From: Sphaerulina vaccinii
Lineage: Eukaryota > Ascomycota > Dothideomycetes > Mycosphaerellales > Mycosphaerellaceae
Assembly: GCA_022570795.1 (NCBI GenBank)
Contig: JAKUDP010000001.1
Location: 1 to 64,000 of the forward strand
Length of the DNA: 64,000 nucleotides
Reading direction: 5' to 3'
The position numbers and the translations under genes are program-made. Below, piece by piece: positions 23,807 through 34,582 of the stretch. Positions within the stretch are counted from its first letter, which is position 1. Each line of letters starts with the position of its first letter. The notes under the pieces were generated by a model. It was given only the letters and a program-made list of their open reading frames with translations. It searched no databases and had not been told where the DNA came from.

Positions 23807-24434
23807 TCAGCAACACAAGTCAATGCCTTGCCACTCGATCCCGAGAGACCAACTCCACTTCCGCCGGTCGCTGTGAGGACTTTGCACCGCGTCTTTGCAG
23901 TGCTTCTTTTCGTTCTGGCTACATGAATGAAGCATAGCGCGACTGGACCATCTTGTTGGCCTGCTCCTCCTCGATGTCCTTCTCGGAGTCGTCGTCAGAT
24001 AGTTCGGCATGGTCTTGGGTAACAACAATCTCATCTCCAACCGGCGAGTCGGTGCCAGTAGCCTCGTTATCAGTTTTGCGAGGCCAACAGTCATGAGTTC
24101 GTCGAGAGTGGCGTCTTCGCTGAGTATAGTTGACATTGCGGTTTGGGTATACTTGGCGTGAAGTGTGAAGTATATGTGGATGTTTCCGGCGATCGGCGTA
24201 CACCGCTGCTACCAGACAGGTGGGCGAGTCGAGCTAACCCACAGATTGAGACATGGCTGGCTTGACACCGCTGGCCGATGGAATTGGTAGTCCGAGTTGG
24301 CTATACAGGCGACGCAGCATCTCATGGTCGTTCACTTCTCGATAGTCGACATTGTGGTTTGGGTATACTTGGCGTGGTGTGAAAAGTATATGGATATGCT
24401 CATCGTGGGTAGAGTACATCATGAAGTGAGGCAC
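23807..24434 (-). other. Duplicated coding-like fragments
   Basis: Two minus-strand stretches are duplicates. About 24180-24120 encodes ILHTSRQVYPNRNVNYTQ and about 24395-24335 encodes ILFTPRQVYPNHNVDYRE. The DNA copies share TTTGGGTATACTTGGCGTG. A good ATG at 24136 opens MSTILSEDATLDELMTVG; its T-L-D-E-L motif also appears near 19070 (NTTLDELIIHA). These are pieces of the same local family. Whether any is expressed is unclear. Confidence 0.3.
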
Positions 24435-24998
24435 GTAGAGGCTCTTGTAGGTCGATGGCCAGCAGAATGTTTGACTTTGTTCCTTTGTTCTCGCCAGCCA
24501 GGCATTCTCGAAGAAGCCAGATGATGTCCAGTTCCAAAACAGTAGTGTGAGGTCGCATTATGTCTCTCACAATGCGCGTCCATCCATACCTAGACCCCCA
24601 GCGTCAAGCGGCATGACAATCGGAAAGGACACTCGGATATCTCTCTTCTCCGCTTGGAAGTTCGAACGACAACTAACGCCTCTCTCGCCTTCGGCTTGTT
24701 TGTTGTCGAAAATATCTATACTAAACACTTTGAACGATGTGCTTGCCTCGCGCCTGATTAGCTGCTCGTGTACTGAAGCGCTTCAGATTCGTAGAAGAGC
24801 CCGTCTTGAACCAGGATGCAGAGTTGTGTAGGAAAGTTGATGTCGATGGGTGATGGAGTTTGGAGAAAGAGCGCCTCGGAGAAGAGTCGGAGAGACGGAA
24901 GGTTAGCCGAGATGGCACGTGCTCAAGCCAGCATCTTCAACTTCTGAACTTCGAAGTGCTGGAATATACATCCATCTATCTATCTCTACGTACAAATC
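24435..24998. other. Intergenic, MAS2 promoter side
   Basis: No gene is supported. The last 150 bp or so upstream of MAS2 must hold its promoter and leader. A purine-rich stretch lies at about 24862-24905. I see no clear TATA box. Confidence 0.4.
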
Positions 24999-26687
24999 AT
25001 GAGCAAATCACTGTCGCTCCCGCGGCAGGCATCGAGAATTGCAAAGACTGCATCATCACGAAATCCTGCGCGACTACAGAAATATGCGACAGCATCACGA
25101 ACTCCTCCTTCGCCCGCAGAACCGACCGACCTCGACCAGATAACGACTCTTCCAAATGGCATCAAAGTCGCCTCCGAATCGCTGCCGGGCCACTTCTCCG
25201 GAATTGGCGTTTATGTTGATGCTGGATCCCGATATGAGACCGATGCGCTGCGAGGATGTTCACATATCATCGATCGACTGGCCTTTAAAAGTACGACTAA
25301 GCGCACATCAGATCAGATGACAGAAGCGATGGAAGGATTGGGAGGGAATATCCAATGCGCGTCGTCGAGGGAGAGTTTGATGTATCAGTCCGCGACATTC
25401 AACTCTGCTGTGCCTGAGACGGTAGAACTGCTTGCCGAGACGATACGTGAACCCAATATCACTGAGGAAGAGGTGCAGAGGCAGCTGGAGACGGCAGATT
25501 ATGAGATAGGAGAAATCTGGGGCAAGCCGGAGCTGATATTGCCGGAATTGGCGCATATGGCTGCTTACAAGGACAACACATTGGGCAATCCTCTGCTCTG
25601 TCCGAAAGAGAGGCTGGATCAGATCGATGCGAGGACGATACAGGCATACCGCAAGGCATTCTTCCGACCGGATCGAATGGTTGTCGCATTTGCCGGTGTG
25701 CCGCATGAGGAAGCTGTCAGGCTTGCGACACAGCACTTTGGAGATATGTCACAACCAACAACCATGAAGGTACAGCCGCCTTACCCGACATCAACAATAC
25801 CCCCACAAAAGGACTCCCGCCTCGCGTCCAAGATTCCCTTCTTCAAGAATCTCTCGACTTCCGCCACCCAACAAGCTACGGTCTCACCGCTCGACCCTTC
25901 GCAGATCATCCCACATCCACTGGACGCACCCATTGACTTCAGCCTACCATCGCACTATACCGGTGGCTTCTTGACACTACCTCCACTTCCTATCCCACCG
26001 AACCCATCACTTCCGAGGGTCTCGCACATCCACCTTGCATTCGAATCGCTTCCAATCTCAAGTCCTGACATCTACGCTTTGGCCACATTACAAACACTGC
26101 TCGGAGGCGGTGGCTCTTTCTCAGCAGGCGGTCCAGGGAAAGGCATGTACAGCCGTCTATACACCAACGTTTTGAACCAATACGGCTGGGTCGAGAACTG
26201 CATCGCTTTCAACCACGCCTACACGGATTCTGGTCTCTTCGGTATATCAGCAAGTTGCGCAACGCAGTTTGTCCCCAGGATGCTAGACACAATGGCCCGC
26301 GAACTCAGCCTGCTCTCCGCAGAGACCGGACTTGGACGACTGAGTGAAGTGGAAGTCAAACGCGCCAAGAACCAGCTTCGATCGTCCCTGCTCATGAACC
26401 TGGAATCAAGAATGGTAGAGCTGGAAGATCTTGGCAGACAAGTGCAAGTCCACGGCCGCCGCATCCCAGTCAAAGAAATGGTGCAGAAGATCGAAAGTGT
26501 CACGATCGCAGACTTACGTCGTGTGGCGAAGCAAGTCTTCTCAGGCGGAGTCGTGAATGTTGGTCAAGGATCTGGTGCACCGACCGTTGTGCTGCAGCAA
26601 GGTGAGGAGGAAGGAGTGCAGCTCAAGGAACTACCGTGGAATGATATCCAGGAAAGAATTGCAAGATGGGGATTGGGTAGACGGTAG
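24999..26687 (+). CDS. MAS2: Mitochondrial processing peptidase alpha subunit
   Basis: This 562-residue single-exon gene encodes the alpha subunit of mitochondrial processing peptidase, which cleaves presequences from imported proteins in the matrix together with the catalytic beta subunit. The N-terminus is rich in Arg, Ser and Ala and lacks acid (residues 1-35), a typical matrix presequence. The M16 peptidase fold begins near residue 48 (TTLPNGIKVASE). The beta subunit's zinc motif HxxEH is replaced by H89-IIDRLAFKS, as expected for alpha. The glycine-rich substrate loop is at 369-383 (GGGGSFSAGGPGKGM). Length and motifs match the fungal family. The start at 24999 is preceded by AAATC and keeps the presequence. 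No stops or frameshifts. It is a housekeeping gene next to decayed accessory genes. Confidence 0.95.
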   Translation: MSKSLSLPRQASRIAKTASSRNPARLQKYATASRTPPSPAEPTDLDQITTLPNGIKVASESLPGHFSGIGVYVDAGSRYETDALRGCSHIIDRLAFKSTTKRTSDQMTEAMEGLGGNIQCASSRESLMYQSATFNSAVPETVELLAETIREPNITEEEVQRQLETADYEIGEIWGKPELILPELAHMAAYKDNTLGNPLLCPKERLDQIDARTIQAYRKAFFRPDRMVVAFAGVPHEEAVRLATQHFGDMSQPTTMKVQPPYPTSTIPPQKDSRLASKIPFFKNLSTSATQQATVSPLDPSQIIPHPLDAPIDFSLPSHYTGGFLTLPPLPIPPNPSLPRVSHIHLAFESLPISSPDIYALATLQTLLGGGGSFSAGGPGKGMYSRLYTNVLNQYGWVENCIAFNHAYTDSGLFGISASCATQFVPRMLDTMARELSLLSAETGLGRLSEVEVKRAKNQLRSSLLMNLESRMVELEDLGRQVQVHGRRIPVKEMVQKIESVTIADLRRVAKQVFSGGVVNVGQGSGAPTVVLQQGEEEGVQLKELPWNDIQERIARWGLGRR

Positions 26688-27187
26688 GTTCGTTTGAAAG
26701 ACTGGTGATCAGAAGTGGTGAACAGTATGTATGATATTGTACAGATGACATTGATCTTTACTCATGCATAGCGATGGCTTAGCTTAACACTGTAGAATAG
26801 AGTCGCACAGGTATGCACACTGTGCCCTTACCAAAACACTTTTCGACATCCATAACATTCAAGGCGACGATGCACACGCAATACTCTGTTCTGCTTCTGC
26901 ATTCAAGCCTACAAGACAGTATTCCGCACCGGCGACATGCCTCCGATGATCAAATGCCGACATCCTTGCAGGTTCGGAGAGCTCTGCCGAAGTCGGCTGA
27001 TGCAACAACGGCACATTGAGCACCGAGAGACGAGGTCAATCACGAATACCATCACTGTACACAATGCGGAGACATGAGAAATCAGGGTGTATGTGACAGG
27101 TAGGCAGAGGTTGAACTTACAGAATCTCGGCATCATCCTGGAAGTATTACTTCTTACATTATTGCAAACTGCTGACCACTCACCATC
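26688..27187. other. Intergenic between MAS2 and the aldolase-reductase gene
   Basis: No supported gene. It holds the 3' end of MAS2 and the promoter of the gene at 27188. Frames present are short and lack domain features. Confidence 0.5.
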
Positions 27188-29172
27188 ATGTCCAGATTCC
27201 CAACAACAACGTCGACAAGTGCTATACCACCTGGAGTCTGGTGTCCAGTCGTGTCACTCTACAAAGACACACCTCGCCAAGAGCTCGACCTCGAAGCTTC
27301 ATATACCTACTTCCAGCATCTGATCCGAGGTGGCGTGAACGGTCTGGTCTTGCAGGGCTCAACGGCAGAGGCTGTTCTTCTTTCGTCAGAAGAGCGCACT
27401 GAGCTCACTCGCACAGCAAGACGTGCTGCCACAGATCTTGGTGTACCAGACTTTCCCATTGCAGCTGGTATCAGTGGCCAGAGCACGAATGAAACACTGA
27501 GACTGGTCGATGATGCTGCTACTGCTGGAGCGGACTTTGGTCTCTTGCTGGCTCCTAGCTACTGGCCGAAGGCGATCACGAATGATGCTCTCGTTGACTT
27601 CTATCGAGAGGTCGCAGACCACTCTAGGATCCCGATCATTGTGTACAATGTATGTACTTCCTGATCAGATATGTTATTAGCACTAACCTCGACCTCAGTT
27701 CCCAGGTGTGACCTCTGGCGTGGATCTTGGAGTCGACGTATTGTCTCAGCTAGCTCCCCATCCAAACATCGTCGGTGTGAAGCTCACCTGTGCCAATGCT
27801 GGTAAAGTCACTAGCTTGACAGCCAAGTTCTCACCTTCAGAGTTTGCAGTCTTCGCCGGACAGTCAGACTGGCTTCTCCCATGCCTTATCGGAGGTGGTG
27901 TTGGCTGCGTTACAGGCATCGGCAATGTCTTTCCAAAGTCAGTCTCGAAGCTTCATACTCTTTGGCAAGAAGGCAAGATTGAAGAAGCGCGGAAACTGCA
28001 AGGTCAAGTCGCATTAGCTGAACAAGCATGCAAGAAAGGTCTTGCAGCCACGAAGTTCGGTACAGCATACTTCGCCGGACCTATTGCTGGACTGTGGAAT
28101 CATGCTAGCTTTCATCCAAGAAAACCGTATAAGCCTGCTTCCCAAGTACTGCAAGATTCTACTATTGAGACAATGAGACATCTGGATGAGTTGGAGAAGA
28201 GTCTACCAGATGTGATCGCCCATGAGCCGACTAGTCATGCCAATGGCCACACTGATGAACTTCGACAGCACTTCACGCTATCACCTGGCACGAAGCGAGA
28301 GGCTTCAATCCCGGCCATCGGCTTCGGAACATGGAAAGCAGAGCCAGGCTCAACAGCCAAAGCAATCCAAGCAGCCTTTGAGGCCGGGTATCGCCACTTC
28401 GATTGTGCACCGCTATACGGTAACGAAATCGAGATCGGCAGAGTCTTTGCTAGAACCTCGATTCCCCGAGGTGAGTACTTCGTCACAACCAAACTGTGGT
28501 CTTCAGATCATCAGCGTGTAGAAGCTGCTCTGGACAAGTCTCTTCAGGATCTCCAACTTTCGTACATCGATCTCTTCCTAATGCAATGGCCTGTCACGCT
28601 TTCGCCAGATACAGGAGCTGAGTATGGAAAGGAAGATCGCAAGGTCCATGTTCAAGGTTGGGACTTTCGTGATACGTGGAAGGGGATGGAGAAATTGCTT
28701 GACACGGGCAAAGTGAAGAATATCGGTGTTGCCAATTTCTCCACTGTGAATCTTAAGAAACTATTAGAGACTGCTAAGGTTCTTCCTGCTGTCAATCAAG
28801 TTGAGCTACAGCCTTTGCTACCACAGAAAGCACTATTTGAGCTTTGTCAGGAGCACGGGATACATCAGACTGCATTTGGGCCTCTTGGCGGTTCTGGTAG
28901 TGGTAGTACATTGCATGAATTCTGTGATCTTGGAAATTGCGAAGGAGAGAGGTGTCTCTAGTGGCAATGTGCTGTTGAGTTGGGGTGTGGCGAAAGGCTG
29001 GTCTGTCATTCCGAAGAGCACGAATCCTAAACGTATCACGTCGAACCTGAAAGACAATTTTGTCTTGACTAAGGAAGAGATCAGGCAGATTGATGAATTA
29101 GTGGAGAAGCATGGCGCGAAGAGATTCAATAGACCTGATTGGGGTGTTGAAGTCTTTCATGATGACGGGTAA
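27188..29172 (+). CDS. DapA-family aldolase fused to aldo/keto reductase (one frameshift)
   Basis: Exon 1 is 27188-27649, the intron 27650-27698 (GTATGT..CAG, branch CACTAAC at 27681), then exon 2. Residues 1 to about 330 form a DapA-type class I aldolase: QGSTAEAVLLSSEER near 57, the VYN/FPG tyrosine at the splice junction and the Schiff-base lysine in IVGVKLTCANAGK. Without any stop the frame runs into an aldo/keto reductase (about 345-644): YRHFDCAPLYGNE, a catalytic Lys in TTKLWSS, and VIPKSTNPKRI. The usual catalytic His before WP is Gln here (FLMQWPV). One extra T at 28920-28921 shifts the frame; without it the chain reads on to 29172 as 644 residues. DapA relatives in fungi cleave 2-keto-3-deoxy sugar acids to pyruvate plus an aldehyde (GaaC/LGA1 type), and GaaD-type reductases reduce that aldehyde. 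A fused two-step enzyme is therefore likely. The shift may be a real mutation or an assembly error. Confidence 0.8.
27650..27698 (+). other. Intron of the aldolase-reductase gene
   Basis: 49 bp, donor GTATGT, branch CACTAAC at 27681-27687, acceptor CAG. It joins V-Y-N to F-P-G in frame and falls at the conserved aldolase active-site tyrosine segment. Confidence 0.85.
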
Positions 29173-29224
29173 AGACGGGAGCGCAAATGATAGGCATGGA
29201 ATGAGAATGCATCTCGTTCATAGT

Positions 29225-31228
29225 CTATGATGCGAATCCAAACTGCGAATCTTGAAAGTCAAACGCTGGAAAGTCCGCGAACATGAAGTCGTTCGGAAGA
29301 CCATGCAACATATCCATGTCCATCGTTGAGCCGCTGTTGAGAAACACATTCGTGGCAGCTCCAGTGGCAGTATCTCTTGTATGCGCGTACTCTGCGTTGT
29401 CGAATGGGCTTGCCATGAGCATCGACGGGATACCGATGTTCTCGGTGCACTCGTTGAGCTTGCGCATCAATCCAGTTGTGACGCGAGCGATAGGGTGATG
29501 TGTCATAGTCTTGGTGCGAGCGAATAGTGCCAAGGCAGCGCTGACGTTGTTGAGATCCTCATGCACATCGATTCCAAGTTGTTCGCGGTACTTAGTACAC
29601 AGTTCCAAAACGAATTGAGCGGCGAATGAGATCATGATATGGAAGTAGTGAGGCATGCCGACGATGTGCTCGCGGAAGTCCTGGGTGTCCACAAGCATGG
29701 AGAAGATAGTGATCGCAGCTTCTCTTGCTGTAGCCGCAGCGGCAAGAAAGTGTTGCGGGATTGGCTCGTCTTTGAGACCACGAAATACATGATGTGCCAG
29801 ATATAGACGTGCAAATTGATAGTGCATAGTCAGGCCTGCGAGAGGGAAGCCGGAGATGTGCTGATCTGGTTCGAATCGTGGTGACCATATGGCGAACCAT
29901 TGATCGATTTCTCGTGCAAAGTGCATCAATTGTACCGAAGAAGACTTCATCAGTGGTTTGCTCTGCTCGCTGCCAAAAGCGTCTTTGATTTGGCTCATGA
30001 TGACCAAAAGCGAGACTTGAGACATGAGACGAACATCATCATTCAGTGCTGATGTTTCGCCAGAGACGAAACGCTCTCGCTGCTCGATAGCGTCTTTCTC
30101 AGGTCGGAGAATGCTATCGCGGTTGTGTAGTATCGAGAGATGTTGATCGACGATGTAGAGCATATACCACAGTCGGATCTTGTCCCTCGCATCAGCCTGC
30201 TGCGCTGCTGGCAATCCGGGCCCAGCCAGTCTATGGAAGTGCCGATGCAGACGACAGTCCGCGGCTCTTCGAATCGCGTCACTGACTAGGATCCTCGAAG
30301 CATCTGGCAGCCAGAAGGACGCAATACATAGTGCTCGAATGTGTTCCGTGCCTCGCTTTTCGAAGAGTGAGGCGGAGACCAGCGATCGGAATTCTTTGTT
30401 GCAAGCTTCGAAGATATCGTTGTGTTCAACCTGGTGAAGAGCCGAGACAGCACACATAGCACTGAGAAGAGTAGGCGAGGCCTGTCTGACTTCACCAAAG
30501 GTCCGATAGTGGCTGGCCAAGCCATACAGGAAGCGGTCAAGGCGCTGGAGATAGCTCTCTACCAAGTTGCCAGCGACTTCTCGTGATATCAAGCCTTTGC
30601 TGATCAGGTCAGCCCTCTCACTGCCTCGCCGACGAAGACGAGCAGGACTATCACCATTTGGCGAAGGTCCATGCTGAGCACTGCTGAGATAAGTATCGAT
30701 TGGAGCCTGGGCCGCTGATGGAGATACAGGTGGTGACAGCTCGCAGGTATCGTCAGCTCCAGACTCGCCATTCTCTAGGGATGTGCTATTGTCTCCAGTA
30801 TTCGTGCTTGATAATAACGCTCGCGGTGGCTGAAACTGTAGCTGTTGGCAAATCTGCTGTAATGAACTGTGTATGTTGGCCAAGTCCTCACTCAGCAAGC
30901 GCATTTGTCTAGACTGGAATCAATACACTTCGTCAATGATAGCCGAGAGCTGTGTTGCTGACTTTTGATCTGCCATAGGCTGCCTTTGTGCAGTATGTAG
31001 AACGCAAGGAAGACCACGTTTTCGACAGCGGCTGCATGGAGGTTCGTCGTTCAGGATCTCGCACTTGATCTTAACATGCTTAGCCTAGGTTCCTGAGCTC
31101 GTGACCTGCCAAGTACTCACTTTCTGCCTGCGACAGGCTGTGCATGCTGCATTGAGCCTCTTGTTGTCTGTCCGGTGTTCATTGCCATCTTGTACTTCGC
31201 TTCGTTTCCGCTTCTGCGAAGAAGACAT
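29225..31228 (-). CDS. Zn2Cys6 transcription factor
   Basis: Three exons: 31228-31121, 31069-30963 and 30908-29225, introns of 51 and 54 bp, 632 residues. The zinc cluster is complete: C29-x2-C32-x6-C39-x8-C48-x2-C51-x6-C58, preceded by the basic stretch KRKR. The first intron splits the cluster after residue 36. A likely coiled-coil dimer region follows (MRLLSEDLANIHSSLQQICQ). The fungal-specific regulator middle domain has typical patches such as RLWYMLYIVDQHLS. Its 3' end converges on the aldolase-reductase gene 52 bp away, and its 5' side faces the 3' end of the hydroxyacid dehydrogenase gene. It may be the pathway regulator of that cluster, which is inference. No damage is seen. Confidence 0.85.
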
Positions 31229-31431
31229 CCTGGTTCGCTCGAGCAAGTCAAACAGCAAGAGATTGACTCCTCGTCAGGCGTATTGTAGAACGTGAGGTGG
31301 ACAAGGAAAGTGGAGCAAAGGCCGTTGCTTGCCCGAGCGCCAAGATATGCGGCGGCTGAAGCCCCCTGTCCCCTGTCGGCTTCTGCATGGGGATTGCATT
31401 GCAGACGCAGTATACCATCATAGAAAGTCTC

Positions 31432-32710
31432 TCACAGACGCGATTTAGGCTGCCACTGGATCCATGGATGCGTCTCGGAGGTCCTGATCAACGGCTCTAG
31501 CAGAGCAGTGTTCACCATGCCAGGATGTGCATCGTCGATGTCCGTGATGCCGCTCAGCTTCATTGACGTTTCCAGCTCGTCCTTCAGAATGTCGCACAAG
31601 TGCTCAACTCCTTCTTGGCCATAGCCCAAAGCATACAGCCAAGGTCTGCCAATGCCTACAGCAGTGGCTCCCAGCGCGATGGCTTTGAGAATGTCCGTGC
31701 CTCTTGTAAAGCCGCCATCGACATAGATCTCGAGCTTGTGGAACACCTCCGGACACGTCTTGTGCATTTCCAGTAGTGTGAGCATCGTAGGCTGCGTCGT
31801 ATCCAGGGAGCGCCCGCCGTGGTTGCTCAGTAAGATGCCGTCCACTCCATACTGAGCAGCCTTGCGGGCGTCTGCGGCTGTCTGTATGCCCTTGAGCACC
31901 AATGGCAGACCAGATACTTTCCTGATCCAAGCGAGATCATCCCAGCTGAGAGCTGGGTCAATGTACTTGCCCATTACTCTTCCAAGACCACCGCCTTTCT
32001 TGTCATTATGAGCAACTGCGCCACTAATCGCAGCAGCGACATTCTCGGCTGCGATACGTTCGTCCGCCTCGCGCTTGCCCGGTACAGGAGCATCGACGGT
32101 GACAAAGACAGCCTTGACACCAACGGCGCGAGCATGCTTGAGCAGCTTTTCTGTCTGAGAGCGATCGGAGTTGACATATAGCTGCATGAAGATAGGTTGA
32201 TCGGGCACGCCAGAAGCAATAATGTCGGCCAAAGGATACGAAGCATTGCTCGATATCTGTACTCATCAGCTCATATATGCATAGGAGATCAAACGTACTC
32301 ACGATCGGGATCACTTTCTCATTGCCGCAAGCTCTTGCGAATGCAAGCTCGCCTTCGGGATGTGCCAGCTTCGCCATGGCTGCTGGGCTGAGAAAGAAGG
32401 GAGCACTAGACTCATGGTCCAGGATACGTCGCTTGATGTTGACTTTGCTGACGTCTCGTAGCACTCGCGGTCGTAGAAGCAGACTTCGGTTGACTCGCAA
32501 ATTCGCTTGATGCGTGACCAGATCTGTTGCAGCTGAGGAGTAGAACGCGAAAGTCTTGGCCGAAAATGTCTTCTTTGCTACGTCCTCGAAGTCGTGCACT
32601 GAAATGAGCTTGTATAGGTCGGGCTTCTTGGTCTTGGGCACGTCGATATGGTCCTGTTCAATGGCTCTTGTAGCTTGGAGAGCCAGTGAATCATGATTTA
32701 CTGTCGCCAT
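31432..32710 (-). CDS. FMN-dependent 2-hydroxyacid dehydrogenase/oxidase
   Basis: Exons 32710-32303 and 32256-31432 with a 46-bp intron, 410 residues. The protein belongs to the FMN-dependent alpha-hydroxyacid family (lactate dehydrogenase cytochrome b2, glycolate and lactate oxidases). It starts with the short YKLISVHDFEDVAKK linker and lacks the cytochrome b5 domain of yeast CYB2. FMN and substrate residues are in place: PIFMQLYVNSDR, VTVDAP, LVLKGIQT (Lys258), the catalytic His282 in LLSNHGGRSLD, and YVDGGFTRGTDILKAIALGA with GIGRPWLYAL. It would oxidise an L-2-hydroxyacid such as L-lactate to the keto acid. No targeting peptide is evident. Next to the aldolase-reductase it could handle a hydroxyacid made from the aldehyde half. 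Intact. Confidence 0.88.
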
Positions 32711-33164
32711 GGCTTATTGGCTGTCTTCTGTGAGTACTTTGAGTGGTAGTGATGCTGTCAGTACGAGCGCATATTCGCCAATGATACTTATACTCTGCTC
32801 CCTATGTCCTGCATCGAAAGATATGCTCTTGGCTTATGGGTCGATTACACCTTCGCCGCGACCTCCGGCCTCGATCATGATTGTCAGAAGCCGACAAGGT
32901 ATCTCATCGCCAACACCAAGACCTGTGCACAGACCTCGCAGTTTGCACCACGACAATTGCTTGAACATGCGCTGCGAGCTCTCGCCTTGTCATCGAGCCA
33001 GAGAACAAGTGCATCCGGCCATCTGCATCTTGACGCGATTACGAATCCACTGCGGCACCAGGTAGACTTGTGATCATGCTTCATCTCACAGACATGCTCT
33101 CGGCGTGTGCTGAACCGCGAGCTGGTATCGGAGGCGCGTCTCCGATGCGTTCGGAGGCAGACCG
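32711..33164. other. Divergent intergenic region
   Basis: Lies between the start of the dehydrogenase (minus) and the damaged reductase (plus). No gene is supported; it presumably holds both promoters. Near 33110-33160 there is a short GGAGGC/CGTCTCCGATGCG-rich stretch. Confidence 0.4.
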
Positions 33165-34500
33165 ATGAGCATCACAGCGATGGAATCACAAGCTCGCCCT
33201 TCCGGAATGCCTGCTCCCATCCAATCCAAGCAATGGAATAGGGACAAAGTAGCCACCGTGAAGTTCAATGATGCCGGTGAGAGGTGTGTTAAGGGAGAGT
33301 CCCGCCAAGAAAGTCTCTTCGTCATGGCCAAAGCTTTACGCGTTGTTCTTCGGGACACGCCTGCTCCTGACGCTGATGACATCGACATCGTGTATGCTGT
33401 CGATGCCCTAGCAATTGACGAAAAGGTGCGGAGCTGTCTATGCAGCTTCACCATCATCACAGGAGTGAACGAATTGCCACCAAGCGAAGGACGCCAACGA
33501 ATCGAGTCGATATGTCGTTCCGTCGAGCAGGCTGCTGTACGAGCCGGAAGGGAGGTTGACATCGTGCTCAAAGGATGTGCTAAGCTTAGCGATCTGCTCA
33601 AAGATGAGGGCGACTTGAGCGAGCCTGCTTCACTCTTCAGAGAACATGGCAAAGATGGAGCTCCACTGATGCAGTATTGGAGACTAGGTAACAGCGGATT
33701 GAAGGTTTCCAAGCTCATACTGGGCTGCATGACCTTCGGGAATCCGGCCTGGGAGGGAAGCCCTTGGGTCATGTCTGAGCGAGAAGCGCTGCCATTGTTG
33801 AAGAAGACATATGATGTGGGCATCAATACATGGGAGACAGCAGACAAAGCACATATTTGAGGCTGTGGAAGGCTCGCTGCGTCGCCTTGGTACAGACTAT
33901 ATTGATGTTCTGCAGCTGCATCGGCTGGACCAAGACACGCCTCCAGCAGAGATCATGCGAGCCTTACACGACCTGGTGACGATGGGAAAGGTACACTATC
34001 TGGGTGCTTCGAGCATGTACTGCTGGCAATTCGCGCGTTTGCAGTACACAGCCAAGATGAACAGGTGGACGGAGTTCACCTGTATGAGTGGTCTGTACAA
34101 TCTCCTGTACCGAGAAGAAGAGCGAGAAATGATACCGTTCTGCAAAGCTGAAGAGATTGGCCTTATTCCGTGGAGCCCCATTGCTCGAGGACTGCTCACA
34201 CGGCCTTGGTCAGAGGAGACAGATCGGAGTAAGCAAGATGTCAAGACCAAGAAGTGGTTTCAAGGAAGTCAGAACGAAGGCATAGTGACCAGATCGGAGC
34301 GGTTGGCGGAAGCCAAGGGCTGCACAATGTCCGCTTTGGCCTTGGCCTGGCTGCTGCACAAAGGTGCATGTCCCGTCGTGGGCCTGAACAGCATTGATAG
34401 GATCGAGGCGGCATCTGAGGCACTGGGCATTGCCTCGTCTGCAGATGAGATGAATTACCTTGAGGAGCTGTATGAGCCACTGCAGACTCAAGCGATGTAG
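33165..34500 (+). pseudogene. Aldo/keto reductase with internal deletion and frameshift
   Basis: From 33669 the plus strand encodes a KCNAB/aryl-alcohol type aldo/keto reductase: WRLGNSGLKVSKLILGCMTF, then VGINTWETADK near 33845. The frame then stops. In the next frame it resumes with HIFEAVEGSLRRLGTDYIDVLQLHR and runs to 34500. In family members about 60-80 residues lie between these parts, including the catalytic Tyr (after TADK) and Lys. They are missing, so a deletion plus frameshift removed the active site. The 168 codons upstream (33165-33668) are open in frame with the reductase and read like protein (AIDEKVRSCLCSFTIIT) but I cannot identify them; they may be an extra domain or a remnant. 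A non-functional gene is by far the best reading. Confidence 0.75.
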
Positions 34501-34582
34501 ACACTCCAGCGGGCAAACCATGTATTTACCGAGTTTCGTCACGACGCTATACGAGCTTTGGAGTGTGGAGTGTATAGCCTAT

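Noticed and set aside
28889..28962. Intron bypassing the reductase frameshift
   Set aside because: The only GT..AG pair of suitable length joins to a frame that stops at once. A single-base shift explains the data better.
33086..33847. 253-codon minus-strand frame
   Set aside because: It is antisense to a recognisable aldo/keto reductase segment and has shadow-like Ser/Leu/Arg composition.
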